This document shows positions 1 through 8,927 of a stretch of 64,000 nucleotides of DNA, one piece after another. Origin of the DNA: Alphaproteobacteria bacterium (GTDB lineage Bacteria > Pseudomonadota > Alphaproteobacteria > Sphingomonadales > Kordiimonadaceae); the NCBI GenBank assembly GCA_006226495.1, contig SBGU01000032.1, forward strand, positions 46,043 through 110,042, read 5' to 3'. The notes beneath the pieces were generated by a model. That model worked only from the letters and a program-made list of their open reading frames with translations. It made no database searches and had not been told where the DNA came from. The position numbers and the translations under genes were made by a program. Positions within the stretch are counted from its first letter, which is position 1. Each line of letters begins with the position of its first letter.

Positions 1-552
1 GCGCACCATAATGCGGAATATATGAGCATCCGCATCGTGTACCGGAACAACATCCTTTATTACCTGTTCATGCCGTCGCTGTGGCTGTCGGGTGTGTTGA
101 TCCACCTTGGCCTGGCCCACGTGTACGCGGTCTATATCATCGTCAAACTGCTGGTGATCTTCGGCGCACATTCCAGCGTGCGCTGGGACGCGCCCTTGTA
201 TCGCACCCGGTGGCTGTCGCCGGTCATGTGGGTGGTCGAACGCACCATCAGCACACCGGCCACCCATTTTGCCCATCATGGCAAATATGCGTCCGACACG
301 GCGACCAACTACCGCGGCAACTTCGGCAACCTTCTGTTTTTCTGGGATGTGCTGTTCGGCACGGCGGTGATTACCCGCAGCTACCCGAAGGAATATGGCG
401 TCGAAAACCTCGCGCCCATGAGCCTGGGTGCCCAGCTTCTGTGGCCGGTGGTCAGGGACGCCACCACACCTTACGCGGAAATCCCCGAAAGCGCCGCACC
501 GGGCGGCGCCACCACGCCCGAGCAGGCACCGCCTGTGACAATTTCGCCGTAG
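1..552 (+). CDS. Sterol desaturase / fatty acid hydroxylase family protein (5' end outside window)
   Basis: The reading frame is open from base 1, so the gene begins upstream; 183 residues are visible. It encodes the C-terminal half of a membrane di-iron hydroxylase of the sterol desaturase superfamily. Two histidine clusters that ligate the iron pair in this family are seen: HHNAE at residues 2-6 and HFAHHG near residue 89. Hydrophobic membrane segments lie between them. The last 25 residues are rich in Pro, Ala and Thr and are probably a disordered tail. The family inserts hydroxyl groups or double bonds into lipids; the substrate here cannot be told. An internal ATG at 22 is in frame but lies after the first His cluster, so it is not the real start. 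Confidence 0.85.
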   Translation, partial: AHHNAEYMSIRIVYRNNILYYLFMPSLWLSGVLIHLGLAHVYAVYIIVKLLVIFGAHSSVRWDAPLYRTRWLSPVMWVVERTISTPATHFAHHGKYASDTATNYRGNFGNLLFFWDVLFGTAVITRSYPKEYGVENLAPMSLGAQLLWPVVRDATTPYAEIPESAAPGGATTPEQAPPVTISP

Positions 553-585
553 CACTTTTGCCCCGGCTCCAGTATATGCCCATGT

Positions 586-2094
586 ATGGCATACGATTCA
601 CTCAGAGATTTCATCGACAGGCTTGAGGCCGAAGGCAGCCTTGTGCGCGTGACCGAACCGGTCTCGACCGAGCTTGAGATGACCGAGATCCAGACCCGCG
701 TGTTGCATGCGGGCGGCCCCGCGATCCTGTTCGAGAATGTGATCAACGAACGCGGCGAAAAGTCGGACATGCCGGTGCTGGTGAACCTGTTCGGCACGGT
801 CGAGCGTGTGGCCTGGGGCATGAACCGCGAACCGCACGAGCTGCGCGAAGTGGGCGAAACCCTGGCGTTCCTGCGCCAGCCCGAACCGCCGCGCGGCATC
901 AAGGACGCGCTCGAGCTGTTGCCGCTCGCGAAACAGGTTCTGGCCATGCGCCCCAAGCGGGTGAAAAAGGCCCCGGTGCAGGAAGTGGTGCTGACCGGCG
1001 ACGATATCGACCTGTTCAAACTACCGATCCAGACCTGCTGGCCCGGCGAACCGGCGCCGCTGATCACCTGGCCCCTGGTTGTGACCAAAGGCCCGACCGA
1101 CAAGGCCGAGGATAATTATAACCTTGGCATCTACCGCATGCAGCGGCTCTCGAAAGACCAGACCCTGATGCGCTGGCTGAAGCACCGGGGTGGTGCGCAG
1201 CAATACCAGCGCTGGAAGGACAAGAAGCGCGAGCCCGTGCCCGCCGCCGTGGTGATCGGCGCCGACCCCGGTACCATCCTGGCCGCCGTGACCCCCGTGC
1301 CCGACACCCTGAGCGAATATCAGTTCGCCGGCCTGTTGCGCGGCAAGAAGGTACCGCTGGTGAAATGCAAGACCGTGCCCTTGGAAGTGCCGGCCACCGC
1401 CGAAATCGTGCTCGAGGGTTACGTGAGCCTCGACGATTACCGCGACGAAGGCCCGTATGGCGACCACACGGGTTATTATAATTCGGTCGAAAAATTCCCG
1501 GTTTTCACCATCACCGCCATCACCATGCGGAAAGAGCCGATCTACCTGTCGACCTATACCGGCCGCCCGCCGGACGAACCGGCGATCCTCGGTGAAGCGC
1601 TGAATGAAGTGTTCATTCCGCTTCTGCAGCAGCAGTTCCCGGAAATCACCGATTTCTGGCTGCCGCCCGAAGGCTGCAGTTACAGGATTGCGGTGGTCAG
1701 CATGAAAAAGGCCTACGCCGGCCACGCCAAACGCATCATGCAGGGCGTGTGGTCGTTCCTCAGGCAGTTTGTCTATACCAAGTTCGTGATCGTGGTGGAC
1801 GACGATATCAACGCGCGCGACTGGAAGGATGTCATGTGGGCGATTTCCACCCGCATGGACCCGGTGCGCGATATCGTTACGGTGGAAAACACGCCCATCG
1901 ACTATCTGGATTTCGCCAGCCCCGAAAGCGGCCTTGGCGGCAAACTGGGCCTGGATGCCACCAACAAGGTCGGCAACGAAACCCACCGCGAATGGGGCCG
2001 CCAAATCGAAATGGAAGACGCCGTCATCGAGAAGGTGGACGCGCTGTGGGATAAGCTGGGGATTCCGGGCGACGGGACGAAGATTTGGAAGTAG
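586..2094 (+). CDS. ubiD: UbiD family decarboxylase
   Basis: A 502-residue UbiD-family decarboxylase, full length for the family. In ubiquinone synthesis UbiD removes the carboxyl group of 3-polyprenyl-4-hydroxybenzoate, using prenylated FMN made by UbiX. Conserved blocks seen include NLGIYRMQ (near residue 180), which contributes to prFMN/metal binding, and [12 protein letters not shown] (near residue 285), typical of the active site. No clear Shine-Dalgarno sequence precedes the ATG at 586; an out-of-frame ATG at 582 lies just ahead. ubiX is not in the window. Paralogous UbiD-like enzymes act on other aromatic acids, but the N-terminal block and length fit the ubiquinone enzyme best. Confidence 0.9.
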   Translation: MAYDSLRDFIDRLEAEGSLVRVTEPVSTELEMTEIQTRVLHAGGPAILFENVINERGEKSDMPVLVNLFGTVERVAWGMNREPHELREVGETLAFLRQPEPPRGIKDALELLPLAKQVLAMRPKRVKKAPVQEVVLTGDDIDLFKLPIQTCWPGEPAPLITWPLVVTKGPTDKAEDNYNLGIYRMQRLSKDQTLMRWLKHRGGAQQYQRWKDKKREPVPAAVVIGADPGTILAAVTPVPDTLSEYQFAGLLRGKKVPLVKCKTVPLEVPATAEIVLEGYVSLDDYRDEGPYGDHTGYYNSVEKFPVFTITAITMRKEPIYLSTYTGRPPDEPAILGEALNEVFIPLLQQQFPEITDFWLPPEGCSYRIAVVSMKKAYAGHAKRIMQGVWSFLRQFVYTKFVIVVDDDINARDWKDVMWAISTRMDPVRDIVTVENTPIDYLDFASPESGLGGKLGLDATNKVGNETHREWGRQIEMEDAVIEKVDALWDKLGIPGDGTKIWK

Positions 2095-2114
2095 GGGGCC
2101 CCGCCTCCCCTTTC

Positions 2115-2152
2115 GTCACCCGCCGACTTGATCGGCGGGCCCAGGAACACCG
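2115..2152 (+). repeat. 38-nt palindromic repeat, left copy
   Basis: The repeat has a perfect 8-bp stem (2119-2126 with 2132-2139) around the loop CTTGA, followed by the tail CCCAGGAACACCG. It matches the copy at 2461-2498, which lies in the opposite orientation, at 32 of 38 positions. All six differences are paired stem bases. The stop codon and last residues of the GIY-YIG gene are read through this repeat. It resembles the REP-like palindromes dispersed in many proteobacterial genomes. Confidence 0.85.
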
Positions 2153-2451
2153 GCCTGAGACTGCGCGCCGCTAATACGCTCAAACAGATCATCCCAATTC
2201 GGGTTTTCGGCTTCGATCAGTTCGACCTTCCAGTCTCGCTTATATCGTTTCAGGCGTTTTTCACGCCTGATGGCCGCCTCGGCGTTTGCATGCACTTCAA
2301 ACCATACGAGACGGGATACGGCATAGTCTTTGGTGAAGCCTTCAACCACATGGTTGCGGTGCTCCCATACCCGGCGGACCAGATCGGACGTTACACCGAT
2401 ATAAAGCGTGCCCTTGTAAGCACTTGCGAGCATGTAGGTGTAATATTGCAT
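2116..2451 (-). CDS. GIY-YIG nuclease family protein
   Basis: A 111-residue single-domain GIY-YIG endonuclease-like protein of the YhbQ/UvrC N-domain type. The first block reads YYTYMLAS (residues 3-10); the second is YIGVTSDLVRRVWEHR (about 17-32) with the family's catalytic-type Tyr and Arg. A basic helix (REKRLKRYKRDWK) follows. Proteins of this size have no settled cellular role. The start codon is only 9 nt from the right-hand palindromic repeat, and the C-terminal residues GVPGPADQVGG are translated from the left-hand repeat. Gene and repeats therefore form one 384-bp cassette. The ATG has no well-placed Shine-Dalgarno sequence; the nearest AGGA lies inside the repeat. Confidence 0.88.
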   Translation of the reverse strand: MQYYTYMLASAYKGTLYIGVTSDLVRRVWEHRNHVVEGFTKDYAVSRLVWFEVHANAEAAIRREKRLKRYKRDWKVELIEAENPNWDDLFERISGAQSQAGVPGPADQVGG

Positions 2452-2460
2452 GGTAATCGT

Positions 2461-2498
2461 CGGTGTTCCTGGGTTCGCCGGTCAAGCCGGCGAATGAC
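2461..2498 (-). repeat. 38-nt palindromic repeat, right copy (inverted)
   Basis: The stem TTCGCCGG/CCGGCGAA (2474-2481 with 2487-2494) encloses the same CTTGA loop when read on the minus strand. The tail CCCAGGAACACCG is identical to that of the left copy. Relative to the left copy, three base pairs have changed, each on both arms. The repeat ends 9 nt from the GIY-YIG start codon and 5 nt from the stop of the LapA-like gene. Confidence 0.85.
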
Positions 2499-2503
2499 GA
2501 GTC

Positions 2504-2725
2504 TTATTCGGTAGGCATATCTGTCTTGCCCTTTTTCTTCCGGTGGCTGGCGAAGACCCAGCCGAGCACAAAGCCGACGATGAGCGAGAAGGCGATCACG
2601 ACAATGCGGCTGGACTGGAAGGACCAGACGAGGAAATAAAGCTCGACCCGCGCCATATTCTGGATGGCGAACAGCACCAACAGGCCGCCGGCCACTGCCG
2701 CGAGTGTGTATTTTGTCTTGTCCAT
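2504..2725 (-). CDS. LapA/DUF1049-domain small membrane protein
   Basis: A 73-residue protein with two hydrophobic segments (about residues 7-25 and 40-60) joined by the segment IQNMARVELYFLVWSF, which is the typical signature of the LapA (lipopolysaccharide assembly A) domain. The C-terminus is basic (HRKKKGK) and should be cytoplasmic. In E. coli, LapA works with LapB in controlling LPS synthesis, but many short family members are uncharacterised. No lapB is adjacent. The family call is firm; the role is inferred only from it. Confidence 0.8.
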   Translation of the reverse strand: MDKTKYTLAAVAGGLLVLFAIQNMARVELYFLVWSFQSSRIVVIAFSLIVGFVLGWVFASHRKKKGKTDMPTE

Positions 2726-2879
2726 GCCGCTTCTCCCTTTGCTGATACAACCAGTCTAGCACGCCCGGCGGGGTGGCGACATGGGCATGCAGTCGCATTG
2801 CACAGCTTCACCCTTGCCCCCTGCCCCCAATCTGTGGCTAAGTGCGGGCACGAGTTTTCTGCGCTTTTCAGGATGATTT

Positions 2880-4220
2880 ATGCCCGATACTTCCCTTGAG
2901 CTTCTGAACGACCTTGTCGCTGCCGCCATGAAGGGCGGGGCCGATGCCGCCGATGCTGTTGCGGTCGAGGCCACGAGCCGCGGCGTAAGCTGGCGCGAAG
3001 GCAAGCTGGAGGATGTGGAAGGGTCTGAGGGCGAAGATATCGGCCTTCGGGTCCTGATCGGTAAAAAACAGGCGATGGTATCCACGTCCGACCGTCGGCC
3101 CCAAAGCCTGAAGGCGCTGGTGGACCGCACGCTCGCGATGGCACGCGCGGTGCCCGAGGATGAATATTGCGGCCTGGCACCCGAAGAAGCCCTGCACACC
3201 GGCCCGCTGGCCGAGCTGGATCTCTATGACGACACCGATGTATCCGCCGACACCCTGGCCGACCTGGCACGCGAGGCCGAGGATGCCGCACTGTCGGTGA
3301 AGGGGGTCACCAACAATGCGGGCGCGGGCGCCAGCGCCGGCAGTTGGGCTATTGCGCTGGCCACCAGCCACGGCTTCGCGGGGGCCTACAAGGGCAGCAG
3401 CTTTTCGGTGTCCATTTCCGCGGTCGCCGGTGAAGGCACCGCCATGGAACGGGATTATGACAGCAGTAGCACCCGTCATTTTGCCAACCTGGAATCGGCT
3501 ACCGCCGTTGGCCGGTCTGCGGGCGAACGCGCGGTGGCACGCCTTGGCGCCGGCCGCATGAAAAGCGGCAAGCTGCCGGTGGTGTTCGATCCCCGCGTGT
3601 CGCGCAGCATGCTGGGCCATTTTGCGGGTGCGATCACCGGCACCAGTGTCGCGCGCGGCACCAGCTTCCTGAAGGACGCCATGGAGACCGAGATTTTTGC
3701 GCCCGGCGTCAGCATCATCGACGACCCGCTGCGTGTGCGCGGGCTGGCGTCGCACCAGTTCGACGGCGAAGGTGTGCGGGTGCAGAAAACCGCGCTTGTT
3801 GAAAATGGCGTACTGAAGACCTGGCTGTTGAACAGCGCCGCCGCGCGCCAGTTGGGCCTGCCGGTCACCGGGCACGCGAGCCGCGGCACCTCGTCCGCGC
3901 CGGGCATATCGACCAGCAATCTGTATTTTGCGCCGGGTGCGATGAGCCCCGCCGAGCTGATGGACGATATCGAGGACGGCATTTATGTGACCGAACTGAT
4001 CGGCATGGGCGTGAACGGGGTGACGGGCGACTATAGCCGCGGCGCCGCCGGTTTCCGGATCGAGAAGGGCCGCATCACCAGCCCGGTCAGCGAAATCACC
4101 ATCGCCGGCAATCTTAAGACTATGTTCAAACATCTTGTGCCAGCATCTGACCTTGAATTCCGCTATGGCACCAACGCGCCAACCGTGCGGATTGATGGTA
4201 TGATGGTCGCCGGGGCATAA
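2880..4220 (+). CDS. pmbA: TldD/PmbA family metallopeptidase-like protein (PmbA/TldE)
   Basis: A 446-residue protein of the size and pattern of PmbA (TldE). Family blocks seen include RGVSWREGKLEDVEGSEGEDIGLRV at the N-terminus, the central VVFDPRVSRSMLGHFAGAI, and the C-terminal GVNGVTGDYSRGAAGFRIEKG. PmbA pairs with TldD to form a heterodimeric protease that processes modified peptides such as microcin B17 and degrades unfolded peptides. The PmbA subunit lacks the HExxxH zinc site, and none is seen here. The start ATG follows AGGA at a suitable distance. It is followed at 44 nt by cysQ on the same strand. tldD is not in the window. Confidence 0.9.
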   Translation: MPDTSLELLNDLVAAAMKGGADAADAVAVEATSRGVSWREGKLEDVEGSEGEDIGLRVLIGKKQAMVSTSDRRPQSLKALVDRTLAMARAVPEDEYCGLAPEEALHTGPLAELDLYDDTDVSADTLADLAREAEDAALSVKGVTNNAGAGASAGSWAIALATSHGFAGAYKGSSFSVSISAVAGEGTAMERDYDSSSTRHFANLESATAVGRSAGERAVARLGAGRMKSGKLPVVFDPRVSRSMLGHFAGAITGTSVARGTSFLKDAMETEIFAPGVSIIDDPLRVRGLASHQFDGEGVRVQKTALVENGVLKTWLLNSAAARQLGLPVTGHASRGTSSAPGISTSNLYFAPGAMSPAELMDDIEDGIYVTELIGMGVNGVTGDYSRGAAGFRIEKGRITSPVSEITIAGNLKTMFKHLVPASDLEFRYGTNAPTVRIDGMMVAGA

Positions 4221-4264
4221 ACACGCGCCACACACACCGGGCACCTGACTGTGAGTTGATTGGA

Positions 4265-5116
4265 ATGAACCAGGCCCAACCGTTTGACGAAGATAGCTGC
4301 CCCTGGTCGCTGGCCGATGATGTCAAGCTGGTGCGGCGGGTCACCGAAGAAGCCGGGCGCATTGCGCTGTCCTACTTCGCGCGCGACATCCATGCCTGGG
4401 AAAAATCCCCCGACAATCCGGTTTCGGAAGCCGACCTTGCGGTCGATGAATTCCTGCGCACGACCCTGACCCAGAATCGCACCGGTTATGGCTGGCTGTC
4501 CGAAGAAACCGAGGACCAGTCCGACCGGCTGCGCTGTGGCCGCTTGTGGATCGTCGACCCGATCGACGGCACCCGCGCATTCCTGCGTGGCGGCGACGAC
4601 TGGGGCATTTCGGTCGCGCTGGTGCAGGACCGCAAACCCGTGGTGGCCGCCTTTTATGCCCCAGTGAAAGACGCCTTCTATTTTGCTGAAGTGGGGCGCG
4701 GCGCCACCAAAAACGGCCTTGCGATCACGGTTTCGGGCCAGACAGACCTTTCGTCCGCCCGCATGATGGGCGACCCCGGCGCGTTCAAATCCAAGAAAAT
4801 CTGGCCCACGCCCTGGCCCGACAGCATGCACACCGAACAGGCCAATTCGATTGCGCTCAGGCTGTGCCAGATCGCGGACGGCCAGTTCGACTGTTGCGTG
4901 ACCCTGAGGCCCAAGAACGACTGGGACGTGGCCGCCGCCAACCTGATCCTGATGGAAGCGGGCGGGCACATGACCACAGGGGCAGGCCGCGGCCTGGTCT
5001 ATAACCGCAAGAAACCGCTGCATGACCATATCATCGGCTGTTCGCCGGCCCTGTTGCCCGCGATCATGGAACGGGTGGAACCGGCGCTGGCCGAATGGTG
5101 CCATGTGGCAGCCTGA
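4265..5116 (+). CDS. cysQ: 3'(2'),5'-bisphosphate nucleotidase-like inositol monophosphatase family protein
   Basis: A 283-residue Mg/Li-sensitive phosphatase-fold protein. The metal-binding signatures are present in order: LSEETED (about residues 77-83), WIVDPIDGTRAF (about 95-106) and WDVAAANLIL (about 219-228). CysQ removes the 3' phosphate of PAP made during sulfate assimilation. Related enzymes dephosphorylate inositol phosphate, so the substrate is inferred. The TTG at 4256 could add three residues (MIG); the ATG at 4265 is preferred because it gives a normal N-terminus. It lies 44 nt after pmbA and may be cotranscribed with it. Confidence 0.8.
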   Translation: MNQAQPFDEDSCPWSLADDVKLVRRVTEEAGRIALSYFARDIHAWEKSPDNPVSEADLAVDEFLRTTLTQNRTGYGWLSEETEDQSDRLRCGRLWIVDPIDGTRAFLRGGDDWGISVALVQDRKPVVAAFYAPVKDAFYFAEVGRGATKNGLAITVSGQTDLSSARMMGDPGAFKSKKIWPTPWPDSMHTEQANSIALRLCQIADGQFDCCVTLRPKNDWDVAAANLILMEAGGHMTTGAGRGLVYNRKKPLHDHIIGCSPALLPAIMERVEPALAEWCHVAA

Positions 5117-5238
5117 CGCGGGACCGCCTGGCATGCTGGCACCGACACAAAGATTCTGGTAAGTCCCGCGTTAACTTTCATTTTCCTTTTTTGTGGCTGA
5201 ATAGCTATATCCAGTACGCTAGGAGGGACTGTCGGTTC

Positions 5239-7353
5239 ATGCCGGTAATCTTGAGGCAGTTTGGACGTCTGTTTACAGGCTTGCTGATGTTGTGCATCAG
5301 CGGTGCTGCTTTTGCCGCGTCCGGCCTCAGTGACGAAGGCCGCGCCCGTGCCCTGGCGCTGTTGCCGGAGCTGGTTTCCGCGGCCAACGCGGATGCGCAT
5401 CTGCATGTGGCCGCGCTCAGGAACCGGCTTGCCCAGACGGCGGACCCCCAATCCCGCGCTGAAATCCTGAAAGAACTGACATTCCACGCCATCGACATCG
5501 CCGAAGCTGGCCTTCTGGATGATGTGGCCGCCTGGGACCGGGATGTCGCCCGCACCACGGGTGATCAGGATCTGCTGCTGTATGGCGACCTCGCCGAAGC
5601 CAGCGCGCTCGCGCTCAATGGCGACCTTGAGGCCGCAAAGAACCTTGTATTGACCACACGCGCGGGGGCCGAAGCACGCGGCGACACCCTGGGGGTGTTT
5701 TTTGCCGATGCCGTGATGGCCATCATGGGCCCGGAGCTTGGCAATGTGCTTGAGGGCCTGAGCACCATGGCGCAAAGCACCATCACCCTGCCGGACACGA
5801 AGCGCGGCAATCATATGCGCATGCTGGCGTACCTTACCCTCGCCTATACCTACACGAGCGTGGGCGAGATCGATCCGATCGTCGACTATTATGGCAAGGC
5901 GCTTGAGCTGGCGGAACGCGAAGGCATCGCCTTCGACCGGGAATCGGCGCTGTTCAACATGGCCTCCACCCTCGACGACCTTGAGGAACGCGACCTGGCC
6001 CGGCAATATTATCTGGCGCTGGAAACCGTGATCGAACAGACCGGGCGCGTGCAGGGGCGCTATTATGTGCTCTATGGCCTGGCCTGGATCGATTATGACG
6101 CCGGGGATTTCAAATCCGCGATCGCGCGCGCGACCGAAGCGCTCGACAATTTTGCCAGCGACCCGACCTTCGACACCTCGCTCTATGACCTTGTGGCCAT
6201 GAGCTATGCCCGCCTTGGCAACCCGAAGGAAGCCCGTCGCTATTTCGAAATGAACCAGGCCTATTTCGACGGCCATCCGGAAGCCAGGGCCTATGCCTCG
6301 GACGCCGAGGGGCTGCTGACCCAAGCCTATATCCTGCATGCGGAAGGCGATCTTGAACAGTCTTTCATGATGCTGGAAAAAGCGCGCAAGGCGCAGGTGC
6401 AGTCGCAGTATGAGCGTTTCAAGCACAGCATTACCGACTTGCGTTCGGGCCTGGAGACCATGCTGGCCAAACAGCGGGCGGAACAGGCGCTCAAGGAAGC
6501 ACGGGCCGATTATAACCGGCTGATCGCGCTTCTGGCCGTGTTCGTGGCGGTGATGACCGTGGGGCTGATGCTGATGCAGCGCCGGCATACCCGTGCGCTG
6601 CGCCGCAGCATGCGCGATGCCGAGATCGCCAACCAGTCAAAATCGGAATTCCTCGCGAACATGAGCCACGAACTCAGGACTCCGCTGAATGCCATCCTGG
6701 GTTTTTCGGAAATGATGCAGCATCAGGTGTTCGGCAAGCTGGGCGCCCGGCAATATGAGGAATATGTCGGCCATATCAATGAAAGCGGCAGGCACCTTCT
6801 GGACATCATCAACGATATCCTGGACCTGTCGAAAATTGAAAGCGGTCGCCTGACCCTGAAGGAAGAATATATCGATATCGCGCCGGTTTATGCCGATGTG
6901 CAGACATTGCTGACCCCCAGGGCGCGCGAACGCGGTGTGAATATCGAATGCGACGTGGCTGCCAGCCTGCCGCGCCTGTATGCAGACCGCCGGCTGATCA
7001 AACAGATCCTTCTGAACCTGTTATCCAACTCGGTCAAATTCACCGAAAAAGGCGGCACGATCTTGATGAGCGCGCGCATGGCGGACGATCGCTCCATGCG
7101 GCTGGTGATCAGCGATACCGGCATCGGCATGACCCGCCAGGAACTGGAAGTCGCACTGACCCCCTTTGGCCAGGCTGGCACGACAACCACTCGCAGCCAC
7201 GAAGGCACGGGCCTTGGCCTGCCGCTTGTCAAGAACCTGGTGGAACTGCATGGCGGCGAACTGATCATCCAGTCGGTCAAGGGCAAGGGCACCACCGTCA
7301 CCGCCAGCTTCCCGCCGCGCCGCACCTTCGGCGAAGAAACGGACGCCGCCTAG
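5239..7353 (+). CDS. Sensor histidine kinase with periplasmic TPR-like region
   Basis: A 704-residue membrane histidine kinase. An N-terminal signal sequence (residues 1-29) is followed by about 390 residues of helical, TPR-like repeats that should lie in the periplasm. A transmembrane helix follows (about 428-449), then a HisKA domain with SHELRTPLNAILGF (phospho-accepting His near 477) and a HATPase_c domain with NLLSNSVKFT, DTGIGM and GTGLGLPL boxes. There is no receiver domain. The start is set by AGGAGGG at 5221-5227; upstream in-frame codons back to 5095 overlap cysQ and lack a signal peptide. The HisKA region resembles DivJ/PleC/PdhS-type alphaproteobacterial kinases. No response regulator is adjacent. 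Confidence 0.88.
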   Translation: MPVILRQFGRLFTGLLMLCISGAAFAASGLSDEGRARALALLPELVSAANADAHLHVAALRNRLAQTADPQSRAEILKELTFHAIDIAEAGLLDDVAAWDRDVARTTGDQDLLLYGDLAEASALALNGDLEAAKNLVLTTRAGAEARGDTLGVFFADAVMAIMGPELGNVLEGLSTMAQSTITLPDTKRGNHMRMLAYLTLAYTYTSVGEIDPIVDYYGKALELAEREGIAFDRESALFNMASTLDDLEERDLARQYYLALETVIEQTGRVQGRYYVLYGLAWIDYDAGDFKSAIARATEALDNFASDPTFDTSLYDLVAMSYARLGNPKEARRYFEMNQAYFDGHPEARAYASDAEGLLTQAYILHAEGDLEQSFMMLEKARKAQVQSQYERFKHSITDLRSGLETMLAKQRAEQALKEARADYNRLIALLAVFVAVMTVGLMLMQRRHTRALRRSMRDAEIANQSKSEFLANMSHELRTPLNAILGFSEMMQHQVFGKLGARQYEEYVGHINESGRHLLDIINDILDLSKIESGRLTLKEEYIDIAPVYADVQTLLTPRARERGVNIECDVAASLPRLYADRRLIKQILLNLLSNSVKFTEKGGTILMSARMADDRSMRLVISDTGIGMTRQELEVALTPFGQAGTTTTRSHEGTGLGLPLVKNLVELHGGELIIQSVKGKGTTVTASFPPRRTFGEETDAA

Positions 7354-7368
7354 GCGCCCGCCAGAGTG

Positions 7369-8049
7369 TCAGAAATAATATTTGGCCCCGAAGACCACGG
7401 CACCCTTGCCGTAACCACCGTTCAGGCTGGAATTTTCATACATCAGGGTCAACTCGACGGATTCGATGAAAGCCGACAGGCCGATGCCATAGTCCCACAG
7501 GTTGCGGAAGTCACCACCGCGCATGTCATAGCCCAGCCGGCCGATGATGGTCAGCTCCGGCAGGTTCGGGACCGGCACCTCAAGGTCGGTAAAGGCATAG
7601 AGGCTCTGCTGGGTCGGCAGCGACCAGCGGCCATCAGGCGCATAGACAAGCCCGCCCCGGATGAAGGCAAGGCCGAAGTCGCGCGCAATCGTGCCCCGGA
7701 ATTCCGGATAGAAATTGCTGTCGTCGCCGTGTGTGCTGTCCAGCTCGGCCGAAAAATCATAGATATAGTCGCCCTTGTCGATGCGGTAACCGGCGAAACC
7801 GCGCACCCGGGCATCGATACCCGCCCAGCCGACACTGGCGCCAGAGACGCCAAAATAGAAACCATTGTCCTGATAGGCACCAACGGAGGCAACAACTGCC
7901 GGGTCCTTGCCCGACAGGCTGAGCCCGCGGTCGCGATAGTCGGTCACGCCGCCGACATACCCGTCGATGCTGAAACCTTCATCCTCAGCAAACGCTGTGG
8001 TGCCAATGGCCATGGTTGCGACCAGGGCCGCCAATCCTTGTTTGATCAT
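7369..8049 (-). CDS. TorF family putative outer-membrane porin
   Basis: A 226-residue secreted beta-barrel-like protein with a signal peptide (residues 1-21, ending TTAFA). Alternating hydrophobic/polar strands fill the rest, and the C-terminus VFGAKYYF ends in Phe, as BAM-inserted barrels do. The N-terminal block GFSIDGYVGGVTDYRDRGLS is typical of the TorF/Gcw_chp family. The transported substrate is unknown. Its ATG overlaps the stop of the M23 peptidase gene by 4 nt (ATGA), indicating translational coupling as the last gene of an xseA-M23-porin unit. Confidence 0.8.
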   Translation of the reverse strand: MIKQGLAALVATMAIGTTAFAEDEGFSIDGYVGGVTDYRDRGLSLSGKDPAVVASVGAYQDNGFYFGVSGASVGWAGIDARVRGFAGYRIDKGDYIYDFSAELDSTHGDDSNFYPEFRGTIARDFGLAFIRGGLVYAPDGRWSLPTQQSLYAFTDLEVPVPNLPELTIIGRLGYDMRGGDFRNLWDYGIGLSAFIESVELTLMYENSSLNGGYGKGAVVFGAKYYF

Positions 8050-8927
8050 TTTTTATCCTTCCCGTCGTCTTTTTCTAAAAGGAGCTGCGGGTCAAGCCGC
8101 AGGCTGCCGATATTGATGCGCCAGTCCACATGCGGGCCGCTGGCACGCCCGGTGGCGCCGATGGTGCCGATGCGCGCGCCCTGTTCGACCCGGTCGCCTT
8201 CCTTCACGTCCACCGTGTTCATATGGAACAGGGTCGAGGTAACGCCAAACCCGTGATCGATGATCACGATGCCGCCTTCCAGGAGGAAATCGGGGGCAGC
8301 AAGGGTCACCACACCGCCCGCAGGCGCCACAATCGGCGTGCCCGTGGGACCGGCGATATCCAGGCCATAATGCGGGCTGCGCGGTTCACCGTTCAGGATG
8401 CGCTGGCTGCCGTAAAAGCCCGAGAAACGGCCTTCGGCGGGACGGACAAAACCGGCCAGCCAATCCAGTGCGTCGCTGTTAAGCGCACGGCCCCTGGCAA
8501 CACGGGCGGTTTCCGTTTTGCGGCGCGCGGCCCATTCGGGCGGCGGGGTCACGGTTTTGGGCGGCAGGCCGTTCACCCGTTCGATATCAAAATCACGCGC
8601 AGCAACCGTCAGGGTCTGGCTTTCGGTCTTGCCGGCCCTGGTGACCGTCAGTGTGTGGCTGGCCACCGCCTCGCGCGCGAAGCCGATGACAAAATGGCCA
8701 TCCGGGCCAACTTTCACAGTCTCGCCGTCCAGGCTGACCACCGCACCAGGCGCCACCTGGCCCCAGGCCATGCCGCCCTGGGTCAGGCTGCCGTGCAGGT
8801 CAACAGCCGCCACCGGCAGGCTGGCGGCAAGGCAAAGGCAGAGGGCTGAAATCACAAGTTTTTTCATGGTGCGCAATGGAGCAGGAGAAGCGGGCAAAAT
8901 TGCGGCGACGATGCGGGACAGGATCAT
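8046..8927 (-). CDS. M23 family metallopeptidase (LytM-type)
   Basis: A 293-residue exported M23 peptidase-like protein. The signal sequence begins either at the first Met or at Met21 ([10 protein letters not shown], start 8867). The longer start is kept because its ATG overlaps the xseA stop by 4 nt and is preceded by GGGGA. The peptidase domain lies at about residues 175-285. The HYGLD motif supplies the first His and Asp zinc ligands, [13 protein letters not shown] follows, and the final motif is GPHVDWRI. The usual HxH there is HxD, a variant I recall from other alphaproteobacterial members. M23 enzymes cut peptidoglycan cross-bridges or act as activators of amidases; which applies here is open. 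Confidence 0.83.
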   Translation of the reverse strand: MILSRIVAAILPASPAPLRTMKKLVISALCLCLAASLPVAAVDLHGSLTQGGMAWGQVAPGAVVSLDGETVKVGPDGHFVIGFAREAVASHTLTVTRAGKTESQTLTVAARDFDIERVNGLPPKTVTPPPEWAARRKTETARVARGRALNSDALDWLAGFVRPAEGRFSGFYGSQRILNGEPRSPHYGLDIAGPTGTPIVAPAGGVVTLAAPDFLLEGGIVIIDHGFGVTSTLFHMNTVDVKEGDRVEQGARIGTIGATGRASGPHVDWRINIGSLRLDPQLLLEKDDGKDKK

